Source of the DNA: Phycisphaerae bacterium
GTDB taxonomy: Bacteria > Planctomycetota > Phycisphaerae > Tepidisphaerales > Tepidisphaeraceae
NCBI GenBank assembly: GCA_014380825.1
Contig: JACMJD010000148.1
Location: forward strand, 1-13,292
Length of the DNA: 13,292 nt
Direction: 5' to 3'
Below the pieces are notes generated by a model, which saw only the letters and a list, made by a program, of their open reading frames with translations, did not search any database and had not been told where the DNA came from. How positions within the stretch are numbered: position 1 is the stretch's first letter; each line of letters begins with the position of its first letter. The translations under genes were made by a program, and so were the position numbers. Positions 5,687-12,626 of the stretch are shown here, one piece after another.

Positions 5687-6856
5687 ATGACGACGATCTA
5701 TCACTATCTTCGCGATTTCTCACCCGAGTCACCGCGCTTCAACACCGGGATGGAGAAGGCCGTCAGCGGGCTCGCCGCCGAGATTGCGGCGATCGATCCC
5801 AGCGCGCACTCGACGGTCCTGTGCGAAGGGCCGAAGGCTGTCGACATCCAGCGGCCCGAAGGATTCCGCGTCATCTGCTTCGACAACACGTCGGTTGCCA
5901 AGCAGCGATTCAGCCTGGCGCCGGCACTCAGGCGGTTCGTCGAAGAGGAGATTCAGGACAGCCTCGTCGTCCTGAACGCGATTTTTCATTCGGGCGTGTG
6001 GCTGTTCTCGCACGAGCTTCGCCGCATGTCCGTTCCGTTCATCGTCGCGCCGCACGATCCGTATCACCCGGCGATCTTTGAAGGCAATCGACTGAAAAAG
6101 GAAATCTACTGGCGGCTTTTCGAGCGCCCCATGCTGCGCGGAGCGGCCGCCGTGCAGGTGCTTGATCGGCGGCATCAGCAGTATCTGATCGCGCGCGGCG
6201 TGAACACGCCGTACATCGAAGTCGTCAACGGATACGTGCCCGAGGAAGTGCCCGATGAATCGCGCCTGGAGTGGCGCAGCGATGGGCCGATCAAGATCCT
6301 GTTCCTCGGCCGGATCGATCGCATCAATAAGGGTGTCGATCTATTGGTCGAGGCATTCACGCAGATCTCCAGATCCAATTCCCAGGTGCACCTGACGGTG
6401 CAAGGACCGGATCACGGCGACGCAGCGATGATCAGACAGCAAGTCGCGCAGGCGGGTCTGTCCGATCGCATCGACGTCTTCCCGCCGGACTATAAGACCA
6501 TCCCAACCGAGCTGGCGGCGCGGTTCGATCTGTTCGTGCTGCCCTCTCGCTTCGAAGGATTCGGCCTCAGCGCGCTCGAAGCGATGCTGGCGGGGCGTCC
6601 GATCATCATTTCGGAAATTGCGGGCCTCGCGCCGCACGTGCAAAAGTGCGACGGCGGCGTGGTCGTGGAGGCCAGCGTCGAATCGATCAAGGCGGGCATC
6701 GAGCAACTGATCGCGCGGCGCAGCGAATGGCGCGAGATCGGAATGCGCGGGCGGAAATACGTGCTGGAAAATCTGAACTGGTCGCGCATCGCACAGGATG
6801 CGCTGGTGGAGTATCGGAAGATCCTGAACGGCCAGATGGTTGAGCAGACGCCGTGA
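5687..6856 (+). CDS. Glycosyltransferase, GT-B fold, GT4-type
   Basis: This 389-residue protein is a soluble or peripheral GT-B glycosyltransferase, probably adding one sugar to a cell-surface glycan. The N-terminal acceptor domain (about 1-180) ends in 'VVNGYVPEE'. The C-terminal donor domain starts at about residue 201 with 'IKILFLGRIDRINKGVDLLVEAF' (202-224 region; Gly208 and Arg209 belong to the phosphate-binding site). The retaining GT4 signature E-x7-E is present as Glu290 and Glu298 in 'SRFEGFGLSALEAM', followed by 'GRPIIISEIAGL'. The donor cannot be read from sequence; the product of the adjacent sugar-nucleotide genes is a fair guess. It lies 30 bp after the rfbC-like gene and probably shares its transcript. 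Its stop codon is only 3 nt from the end of the convergent membrane-protein gene. Confidence 0.9.
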   Translation: MTTIYHYLRDFSPESPRFNTGMEKAVSGLAAEIAAIDPSAHSTVLCEGPKAVDIQRPEGFRVICFDNTSVAKQRFSLAPALRRFVEEEIQDSLVVLNAIFHSGVWLFSHELRRMSVPFIVAPHDPYHPAIFEGNRLKKEIYWRLFERPMLRGAAAVQVLDRRHQQYLIARGVNTPYIEVVNGYVPEEVPDESRLEWRSDGPIKILFLGRIDRINKGVDLLVEAFTQISRSNSQVHLTVQGPDHGDAAMIRQQVAQAGLSDRIDVFPPDYKTIPTELAARFDLFVLPSRFEGFGLSALEAMLAGRPIIISEIAGLAPHVQKCDGGVVVEASVESIKAGIEQLIARRSEWREIGMRGRKYVLENLNWSRIAQDALVEYRKILNGQMVEQTP

Positions 6857-6859
6857 CCT

Positions 6860-8593
6860 TTACCGCGTGCGCAGCCACGGCGACTCACTGCGAATCTTGA
6901 CGATGAACACGCCGGCGCTCGCTGCCAGCGCGCTGACGATCACATTGCTGATCGCGAAGCGTTCGGAGCTGAGCGTCGTGATCAGTGCTTCCATTAACAC
7001 AATCGTGGCCGCGAGGATGGCGAGCACAATGATCACGCGTTCGCGGCGACGGCGTTGCAGCAGATTCACCGTGGCGGCACACAGCACGCCCAGCGGCAGG
7101 AAGCTGATCGCCCGATAGATCAGCGCCAGCCGCGCCGAGTCATTCGAATCCATCTGGAACTTCCAGTAATCGCGCGGATACATCGCCCAGATGACTGCGG
7201 CTTCAGGCGTGAGCCGGGCCTGTGCACTCCAGTCCTTGCCGTCGATGAAGACCTTGAGCAGCGCATCGGCGAATGTGACGACGATCCGCCGCGGCGTCTC
7301 GTCGGCGAAGACGTCGGCGAGGACAAACTCCGGCGCACTTCCGTTTTCGCCGGTCACTCCGGTGCGGACGCGCACGATCAGATTGGTGGAATCCTGCCCA
7401 ATCGTAAAGTTCCGGTGATGCGCGCCGGCGGAGATCGTCATCAGTCGCGCAGTCTGAAATTGGTCCGGACGCGCGCTCGAAGCGGTGATGGCGATGGTGA
7501 ATGCGTTTGATGTGGTCAGCTCACGCGTGATCAAGTCCACCGGATCGCCAGTGCGCAGCCAGGTCTCGGGCCCGAGGTCCCACGGCAGCGCGGTTGGATC
7601 AATCGGGCGCGTGACGGCCGCGAGTGTTGTTGGCCGCGTCGCAGTGGTCGGGTGTGGAAAGATCGGCTGCGTTGGCGCGGGGCGCGCCGTGCGCGTGGGT
7701 TGCGTCGCGACGCGACGAGGCAGATCCAGCGGCGGCAGATGCCCCGCGCGATCGACGAACGGCGGCTCGCCGCGCAGGTCGTAATGGCCGATCAGCGCGG
7801 TGCCGAAGATGTCCTCGGGTTTCCGGGCGGAAAAGATCGCGTCAAGCTGCGCATCAGTCGCCGCGTGCGATGCGATCAGGACATTAGAGACGTTGCCGAA
7901 CCACAGCCGCTTGTCACCGAGTTCGTTTCCCACGGCAAGGCTGTATGTCGGCAACCAGTTCGACAGACTCCCGGATTCGGCGCCCTTGATTAACGGCACC
8001 AGGCAGATCGCCAGCGCGAACAGGCCTGTGATCGTGCCGAGCGTCGCGGGGCCGAGCTTTCGCTCGGTGCGCTCGATCCACATCGCCGCGGTGCTCAAAA
8101 ATTGCCGGCCGACGAACAGGTACACGCCAAAACCGACGGCAGCGCCGATCGTGTTGTTGGCGATGTCGGTGACGGACGGATCGCGCTCGCCGAGCAGACA
8201 TTGGAGGATTTCGACAATCACCGACAAAGAAGCGCCGGTGAGAACGGTCAGAACGCCCGCGATGATTTGCTGCGTTCGGCTGTTGCCGCGGAGCAGCAAC
8301 GCGCCCAGCGCGAAGCCGAGCGGCGTGAAGAACAGGATGTTTTCAGGCGTGTCGCCGGAAGTGAAATACTGGGTGAACGTCCAGTCGAATCGGCGTTCGA
8401 TCTTCGCGCCCGCCCCCCGGAAGACCAGATCGAACGGGAACAGCCCGCAAAACAGGACGGCAAACATGGCGCCGGCGACGAGCAATCGCGCGAGTTTACG
8501 CTCGACGATCGAGCTGCCGCCGCCGCCGCGCTCAACCTTGGCGGTGAAGTCGCGTTTGCCGAGCGTGTCCTTCCATGATCGAGTCCGGCCCAT
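6860..8593 (-). CDS. VanZ-like membrane protein with internal LamG/concanavalin A-like domain
   Basis: 577 residues from the ATG at 8593. Longer starts exist at ATG 8626 and TTG 8635; none has a good ribosome binding site, so the start is uncertain. The N-terminal module (about 37-162) matches VanZ-like proteins: a first helix, 'NILFFTPLGFALGALL' (85-100), a helix ending 'VEILQ' (127-131), then 'RDPSVTDIANNTIGAAVG' (137-154). Another helix spans about 185-202. A large domain of about 207-456 includes a Pro/Thr-rich linker (about 294-336) and a LamG-like core with 'NAFTIAITASSARP', 'RLMTISAGAHHRNFTIGQ' and 'RRIVVTFADALLKVFIDGK'. Three more helices follow (about 490-511, 518-539, 547-566); they contain 'AISFLPLGVL' and 'FAISNVIVSALAASAGV', echoing the two VanZ motifs. 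The function of this architecture is unknown to me. Next to glycan genes it may be an envelope glycan-binding membrane protein. Confidence 0.8.
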   Translation of the reverse strand: MGRTRSWKDTLGKRDFTAKVERGGGGSSIVERKLARLLVAGAMFAVLFCGLFPFDLVFRGAGAKIERRFDWTFTQYFTSGDTPENILFFTPLGFALGALLLRGNSRTQQIIAGVLTVLTGASLSVIVEILQCLLGERDPSVTDIANNTIGAAVGFGVYLFVGRQFLSTAAMWIERTERKLGPATLGTITGLFALAICLVPLIKGAESGSLSNWLPTYSLAVGNELGDKRLWFGNVSNVLIASHAATDAQLDAIFSARKPEDIFGTALIGHYDLRGEPPFVDRAGHLPPLDLPRRVATQPTRTARPAPTQPIFPHPTTATRPTTLAAVTRPIDPTALPWDLGPETWLRTGDPVDLITRELTTSNAFTIAITASSARPDQFQTARLMTISAGAHHRNFTIGQDSTNLIVRVRTGVTGENGSAPEFVLADVFADETPRRIVVTFADALLKVFIDGKDWSAQARLTPEAAVIWAMYPRDYWKFQMDSNDSARLALIYRAISFLPLGVLCAATVNLLQRRRRERVIIVLAILAATIVLMEALITTLSSERFAISNVIVSALAASAGVFIVKIRSESPWLRTR

Positions 8594-8663
8594 GAGGGCG
8601 CCGACTCTACTGATGCAATCTCGCATCGCAAGCAACCCGTCGACGTGTTACGCTCGGCGTGTG

Positions 8664-9446
8664 ATGCAGGAGACAAACGTGTTCTCACTTGATGGAAAAA
8701 CGGCGGTGGTGACCGGCGGGGGTTCGGGAATCGGCGAAGCGATCGCGCATCGATTCGCGGGTGCCGGCGCGCAGGTTTACGTCCTGGATCGTGATGAAGC
8801 GGCCGCCAAGCGCGTGGTTGATGCGATCAATGCAGCCGAGAAACGCGCGAACTACATCGCGTGTGATGTCACGAGCGAAGCCTCGGTGAAAGCGGCGAGC
8901 GAGCAGGTTATTCAGCAGTCGAAGCGATGTGATGTGCTGGTCAACAACGCCGGCATCGGCCACGTCGGGTCGATCCTGGCGACAACCGCGGAAGATCTCG
9001 AGCGGCTATGGGCAGTCAACGTGCGCGGCGTGTTCAATCTGTCGAAGCGGTTCCTTCCCACGATGATCGAGCAGGGCGGCGGATCGATCGTCAACATCGC
9101 GTCGGTGGGCGGCGTGGTCGCGCTGAAAGATCGCATGGCCTACTGCACGACGAAGTTCGCGGTGGTCGGCATGACCAAGTGCATGGCACTCGATCACGCC
9201 GCATCGCGCGTTCGCGTGAACTGCATTTGCCCGGGCCGAGTTGAGACGCCGTTCGTCCAGGCGCGCTTGAAGCAGTACGCCGACCCGAAAAAAGCGTACG
9301 AAGACATGGCCGCCTCGCACCCGTTGAATCGAATGGCTAAGCCCGATGAGATCGCCGCGGCGGCGCTGTACCTGGCGAGCGACGAAGCGTCGTTTGTCAC
9401 GGGAAGCGCCCTGCTAATTGATGGGGGATTGAGCGTGGGAAAGTAG
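8664..9446 (+). CDS. Classical SDR oxidoreductase (FabG-like fold, NAD-preferring)
   Basis: 260 residues from ATG 8664. The cofactor loop is 'TGGGSGIG' (17-24), 'NNAG' is at 94-97, and the catalytic tetrad is Asn119, Ser147, Tyr160 and Lys164 (in 'YCTTK'). An acidic Asp42 at the end of the second strand ('YVLDRD') points to NAD(H) rather than NADP(H). The C-terminal 'FVTGSALLIDGGLSVGK' is standard. The substrate is not readable: these proteins oxidise sugars, sugar acids, hydroxy acids or acyl-ACP. A GTG start at 8679, preceded by AGGAG at 8668-8672 with 6-nt spacing, would give 'MFSLDGKTAVVTGGG' and is a strong alternative. The frame stays open far upstream to 7800, but that part lies antisense to the VanZ-like gene and is not coding. 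A large hairpin with a T-run follows the gene. Confidence 0.9.
   Translation: MQETNVFSLDGKTAVVTGGGSGIGEAIAHRFAGAGAQVYVLDRDEAAAKRVVDAINAAEKRANYIACDVTSEASVKAASEQVIQQSKRCDVLVNNAGIGHVGSILATTAEDLERLWAVNVRGVFNLSKRFLPTMIEQGGGSIVNIASVGGVVALKDRMAYCTTKFAVVGMTKCMALDHAASRVRVNCICPGRVETPFVQARLKQYADPKKAYEDMAASHPLNRMAKPDEIAAAALYLASDEASFVTGSALLIDGGLSVGK
8668..8672 (+). promoter_or_regulatory. Shine-Dalgarno AGGAG favouring the GTG 8679 start
   Basis: AGGAG lies 6 nt before GTG 8679, ideal spacing, whereas ATG 8664 has no purine-rich sequence upstream. If used, the SDR protein is 255 residues and begins directly at the canonical 'FSLDGKTAVVTGG'. Confidence 0.5.
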
Positions 9447-9472
9447 GGTGCAGGTCCTGGCCCAAGCGACGT

Positions 9473-9558
9473 TGTCATCCTGAGGTACTCCGAAGGATTT
9501 GGCATCAACTGCGATTGAAGCTAGATCCTTCGGAATACCTCAGGATGACATTGTTTTT
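9473..9558 (+). terminator. Large hairpin with T-run, dispersed-repeat type
   Basis: The arms 9473-9498 and 9525-9550 pair over 26 bp with a single C/A mismatch, around a 26-nt loop. Each arm reads TGTCATCCTGAGGTA then CTCCGAAGGAT or its near equivalent. TTGTTTTT (9551-9558) follows on the + strand, so it could terminate transcription of the SDR gene ending at 9446. It also sits after the 3' end of the minus-strand PEP-CTERM gene (ending at 9572), but without a T-run in that direction. The length and near-perfect symmetry are more than a terminator needs, so it looks like a mobile or dispersed palindrome co-opted as a terminator. Confidence 0.75.
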
Positions 9559-9571
9559 CGGTGCGCAACTG

Positions 9572-11545
9572 TTAGCTCGCACGCCGTCGTCGGCTCGTCG
9601 CCAACGCAGCAAGCCCACCGAACACTGCGAAGCTTGTCGGCTCCGGGACGCTGTTCAGGAAGCTCATTGCATATCCATCGCCAAACTGCTGGAAGTGATC
9701 CGCGAGCAGTTTCAGCGCGGGCGTGTTCATTCCAGCGTCACTGCGATCGCCACCATCAAGGTAAGCCATCGCGCGGCGAAGCGTGCCGCTTTGCGTGTTG
9801 AAGGCCTGGTCGATCAAGCTGTAGTCGTCGAAGTCGACAATGCCGTTGTAATCGAAGTCGCCGTTCAACCAGCCGGTGCGATTGTTGTTGAAGCCGCCAT
9901 CGGTGCGGGAATAGTCGTCGAAGTCGACGACGCCGTTGAAATCCGTGTCGCCGTTCCACGTGAACTTCACCAGCGTGTCGGTGGCGGCCACGGTGAAGCC
10001 GTCGAACTGCGTGTTGCCAAGGCCGATGTATTCCGAGCCTGTCAGCAGGCCGAGCCCTTTGTTCTTGGGGGTTGACGTTCTTGCCGCGGAGCTGGTGATG
10101 CCGTTTCCGGTCCAGGCGCCGCCGGCGCGGGCGGTGGCGATCTGCGTGCGAATGGTTGCGGCCGTGCCGTTCACGACGATGAGATCGTTATCGTTCAAAT
10201 CGAGCGTCGCGGTCGGCGCGACGCCGCCGGCGATCGTAAGCGTGCCGACGCGGCTCGCGCCGCTGTTGCTGCCGTTCGCAATCACGCCCACCGTGCCCGC
10301 GTTGAGGAGCACACGGCCGGCGCGGACGTTCTTCATGTTCAGCGTGCCGCCGCCTTCTTTTGTCAGATTGAAGTTGATGGTGCCGTTGCTGGAGATCACA
10401 TCGTTGGACAGCGTGAGCGTTGCGCCGTTGGCGACGGTCGTTTTCAGAACCCGCGGGCCGAAGTTCGTGATGCCGTTGGCAGTCGGTTGCTTCACGGTGA
10501 TGGGCGCGGAAATCGTGTGTGCGCCTTGATTCACGTTCAAGAGCACCGCCGCGCGTTCCTCAGTGTGGGCCAAGGTTAGCACAGAGGCGCCTGCGATCGT
10601 GTACGAATTCGCGCCGTCGAAATTGATGACTGCCACGCTCTGCGGCGCGATGAGGTTGACCGTCGCAGCGCCAGTGAGCACGTTGCCAAAGGTGGCGATC
10701 GCGTCACCTTCGACGGGTCCCTGTCCGGCGTTGAACGTGCGATTCTGAGGCACGCCATTGAGCCACTTGGTCGCGTCGCTCCAGTTGCCGCCGCCGGTGG
10801 AATTCCAGCGCTGGGCGGAGAATTGCGAGACGGGCGTGAGCGCGATGTTGTCGAACTGGCTCATGATTGTCGGGCGCGCGCCGGCCAGGTCTTCGTTCGG
10901 ATCCGATTGCACTTCGAGCGTCACACCGCCGGTGAACTGCGACGAATTGAAGGACTTGTAGACGAAGTATCCGTTCGCGCCATCGCCACCGTCGGCAGCT
11001 TGGCGCTCGAGGATCATGCCGGCGGTGTTGAAGAAGTTCGTGTCGTCGCGCAACTGCACGACCGCCAGATCACCGGCACCGAGATTGGTCGGCTGGCCGT
11101 CCGGATGCGCGACTGCGAAGTTCCAGATGTACGCGCTGAGCACGTAGTCGGTGTTCGGCTGAAGCGTGATCGACTGCGAGTACATCTCATTGTTGTTGAT
11201 GTTGGTGTTGCCGGCCTTGGCGGAAAAACTTCCGATCGCCGAGGCGGGAGTTGGCAGGCGCGCCGGATCGGGCGCGCCGACCGACATCGGTCCCGTGTTG
11301 GACCAACCGGTTGCGGTCGGTCCGGCAACGCCGGGCTGCTCAAAGCCGGGGTTCGTGATCAGCGCATTTTGAGTGGTCTCGCTGCCGGCCTGATACTGGT
11401 TGAGCGGCAACTGCACGCCGCTGTTCGCGCGCGCGGTGCTGCTCATCACCATGGGCATCGCAGCGGCGGCGGCGAGTGAAAGAATCGACAGGGCGTTACG
11501 ACGATTACACGATAGCGCAACAGCGCGGGAAGCGAACACGTTCAT
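9572..11545 (-). CDS. Secreted PEP-CTERM protein with beta-repeat and dockerin-like regions
   Basis: 657 residues from ATG 11545, chosen for its GGAGGG ribosome binding site 4 nt upstream and because a signal peptide follows: basic residues near 15, a hydrophobic Ala-rich core at 19-34, and a likely AxA cleavage site 'ARA' at 38-40. Residues ~60-236 look like a secreted jelly-roll domain ('NPGFEQPG' near 65, 'FDNIALTPVS' at the end). 'WNSTGGGNWSDATKWLNGVP' (247-266) opens a beta-rich region to about 460 resembling autotransporter-associated beta repeats, for example 'KEGGGTLNMKN...VLLNAGTVGV' near 396-421. Two dockerin-like repeats follow (532-546, 562-576), then the sorting signal: VPEP at 633-636, a short hydrophobic stretch and 'RRRRAS' at the C-terminus. 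This signal is the kind processed by an exosortase; no exosortase gene is in the window. The likely location is the outer surface. The ligand is unknown. Confidence 0.85.
   Translation of the reverse strand: MNVFASRAVALSCNRRNALSILSLAAAAAMPMVMSSTARANSGVQLPLNQYQAGSETTQNALITNPGFEQPGVAGPTATGWSNTGPMSVGAPDPARLPTPASAIGSFSAKAGNTNINNNEMYSQSITLQPNTDYVLSAYIWNFAVAHPDGQPTNLGAGDLAVVQLRDDTNFFNTAGMILERQAADGGDGANGYFVYKSFNSSQFTGGVTLEVQSDPNEDLAGARPTIMSQFDNIALTPVSQFSAQRWNSTGGGNWSDATKWLNGVPQNRTFNAGQGPVEGDAIATFGNVLTGAATVNLIAPQSVAVINFDGANSYTIAGASVLTLAHTEERAAVLLNVNQGAHTISAPITVKQPTANGITNFGPRVLKTTVANGATLTLSNDVISSNGTINFNLTKEGGGTLNMKNVRAGRVLLNAGTVGVIANGSNSGASRVGTLTIAGGVAPTATLDLNDNDLIVVNGTAATIRTQIATARAGGAWTGNGITSSAARTSTPKNKGLGLLTGSEYIGLGNTQFDGFTVAATDTLVKFTWNGDTDFNGVVDFDDYSRTDGGFNNNRTGWLNGDFDYNGIVDFDDYSLIDQAFNTQSGTLRRAMAYLDGGDRSDAGMNTPALKLLADHFQQFGDGYAMSFLNSVPEPTSFAVFGGLAALATSRRRRAS
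9575..9652 (-). other. PEP-CTERM sorting signal (encoded)
   Basis: The last 26 codons encode Ser, VPEP, a hydrophobic stretch of about 14 residues and a basic tail of four Arg. This tripartite order is the PEP-CTERM anchor recognised by exosortases. The hydrophobic part is rather short and Ala/Gly-rich, as is usual for planctomycete versions. Confidence 0.85.
9818..9952 (-). repeat. Two dockerin-like calcium-loop repeats (encoded)
   Basis: GDTDFNGVVDFDDYS (9908-9952) and GDFDYNGIVDFDDYS (9818-9862) are 30 residues apart and differ at three positions. Each has the Asp-x-Asp-x-Asn-Gly-x-Val-Asp spacing of an EF-hand-like calcium loop, as in type I dockerins. The matching DNA stretches are also similar, suggesting a tandem duplication. 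In planctomycete PEP-CTERM proteins such a pair commonly precedes the anchor. Confidence 0.8.
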
Positions 11546-11549
11546 CAAA

Positions 11550-11555
11550 CCCTCC
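11550..11555 (-). promoter_or_regulatory. Ribosome binding site setting the PEP-CTERM gene start
   Basis: On the minus strand GGAGGG lies 4 nt before ATG 11545. It is the strongest Shine-Dalgarno site in the window and decides the start, because the frame stays open for another 144 codons upstream, through the intergenic region and into the divergent SDR gene. Confidence 0.75.
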
Positions 11556-11607
11556 GGCGAACGAATGAGCGATCTTATCTCGGTAAATCCGCTTGAATCC
11601 ACTTTGA

Positions 11608-11637
11608 AGGGTACTCCGTTTTCGCGCAGATGGTCAA
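11608..11637 (-). promoter_or_regulatory. Candidate sigma-70-type promoter for the PEP-CTERM gene
   Basis: On the minus strand TTGACC (11637-11632) is followed after 18 nt by TACCCT (11613-11608), about 63 nt before the start codon. The -35 is good and the -10 poor (3 of 6). In the divergent direction a TACAAT (11723-11728) lies 20-44 nt before the possible starts of the SDR gene, without a clear -35 partner. Confidence 0.3.
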
Positions 11638-11772
11638 CGCAACACTGGTTCGCAAACCGGCCACCACGGTTGACTGCGCGGACAATTTGCCGTTTGTGCC
11701 GAATGAAGCGCCGCGAGGAAGGTACAATCGCCGCCAACTTCCAAAGTAATGGGACGAAGCGAAAGCGACGCC

Positions 11773-12540
11773 ATGCAGTTCGAAAAACACGTTGTGGTCG
11801 TGACCGGCGCCGCCAAAGGGATTGGCCAGGCGTGCGCGCGGGCGTTCGCGCGAGAAGGCGCGACGGTCGCGCTGGTCGATGTTGACAAATCGGCCAGCCC
11901 GCTCGCTCAGGAGCTCGGGGAACGCGCGAAATATTTTCCGTGCGATGTCGCCAAGTCTGGTGAGGTGGCCAACACAATCGATGCGATTCGCAAATCGCAG
12001 GGCGAGATCAGCGTCCTGATCAATAGCGCGGGAATTCAAACGTACGGCACGTGTACTGACACGAGCGAAGCGGATTGGGATCGCACGATCAACGTGAACC
12101 TCAAGAGCCAGTTCCTGTGCGCGAAGTACGCGATCCCCTCCATGCAAAAGCGCGGCGGCGGCGCGGTCGTGAACCTCGCGAGCGTGCAGGCGTTCGTCAG
12201 TCAGAACAACGTGGCCGCGTATACGACGAGCAAGACGGCGATCCTCGGGCTGACGCGCAGCATCGCCGTGGATTACGCACCGACGATACGCTGCGTGGCC
12301 GTGTGTCCGGGAACGGTGGATACGCCGATGCTGCGCGATGCGATCAAGCTATCGCCGGAGCCGACGGAAGTGCTGGATGAATGCAATCAGATGCACCCGG
12401 TGAAACGCATCGGCACACCGGAAGAAATCGCGGAGCTGATCCTTTTTCTCGCGAGTGACAAGGCCGGGTTCATAACGGGGCAGCCGATTCGAATTGATGG
12501 CGGGCTCGGGTTAAGCATCGGCGGAAGCAAGAGGGATTAA
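11773..12540 (+). CDS. Classical SDR oxidoreductase, possible sugar/sugar-acid dehydrogenase
   Basis: 255 residues from ATG 11773, chosen because '[18 protein letters not shown]' has the usual short SDR N-terminus; an in-frame ATG at 11749 would add eight residues, and neither has a good ribosome binding site. Motifs: cofactor loop 'TGAAKGIG' (11-18), Asp36 after the second strand (NAD preference), 'NSAG' (84-87), Asn109, Ser137, Tyr150 and Lys154 (in 'YTTSK'), 'CPGTVDTPM' (178-186) and C-terminal '[12 protein letters not shown]'. It resembles dehydrogenases of sugar-acid pathways (such as 2-keto-3-deoxy-L-fuconate dehydrogenase) and general FabG-like enzymes, which sequence reading alone cannot separate. 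An enolase-superfamily acid-sugar dehydratase gene 86 bp downstream favours the sugar-acid role. It shares the fold but not close identity with the SDR at 8664. The last two bases of its stop codon belong to a 30-bp inverted repeat. Confidence 0.9.
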   Translation: MQFEKHVVVVTGAAKGIGQACARAFAREGATVALVDVDKSASPLAQELGERAKYFPCDVAKSGEVANTIDAIRKSQGEISVLINSAGIQTYGTCTDTSEADWDRTINVNLKSQFLCAKYAIPSMQKRGGGAVVNLASVQAFVSQNNVAAYTTSKTAILGLTRSIAVDYAPTIRCVAVCPGTVDTPMLRDAIKLSPEPTEVLDECNQMHPVKRIGTPEEIAELILFLASDKAGFITGQPIRIDGGLGLSIGGSKRD

Positions 12541-12612
12541 CCACCAAGACACCAAGAACACCAAGAAGTCATTCAGATTTATCTTCTTGGTGTTCTTGGT
12601 GTCTTGGTGGTT
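12539..12612. repeat. Perfect 30-bp inverted repeat built of CACCAAGA units
   Basis: The arms 12539-12568 and 12583-12612 are exact complements around a 14-nt loop (TCATTCAGATTTAT). Each arm is itself a tandem array: CACCAAGA, CACCAAGAA, CACCAAGAA at 12542-12567, mirrored as TTCTTGGTG units in the right arm. The left arm includes the last two bases of the SDR stop codon, and the right arm ends 14 nt before the ATG at 12627. There is no T-run, so it is not a standard terminator. In RNA it would form a very stable stem between the two genes. It looks like a dispersed repeat insertion, since it is a different sequence class from the flanking genes. Confidence 0.9.
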
Positions 12613-12626
12613 CACCTGTATTTCTT

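Noticed and set aside
7800..8663. Long open extension (288 codons) of the first SDR frame upstream of 8664
   Set aside because: It lies antisense to the VanZ-like gene, its translation is Arg/Ser/Pro-rich with no domain, and the SDR fold begins at once after 8664/8679. It is a GC-driven open frame.
11647..11658. GGTT/AACC palindrome in the divergent intergenic region as an operator
   Set aside because: Only four base pairs match on each side around a non-symmetric centre. Chance is a sufficient explanation.
11546..11977. 144-codon upstream extension of the PEP-CTERM gene frame
   Set aside because: The GGAGGG site and signal peptide place the start at 11545. The extension crosses the intergenic region and runs antisense into the divergent SDR gene.
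12539..12612. CRISPR-like or satellite array
   Set aside because: The CACCAAGA units are contiguous without spacers, and the whole is a single inverted repeat.
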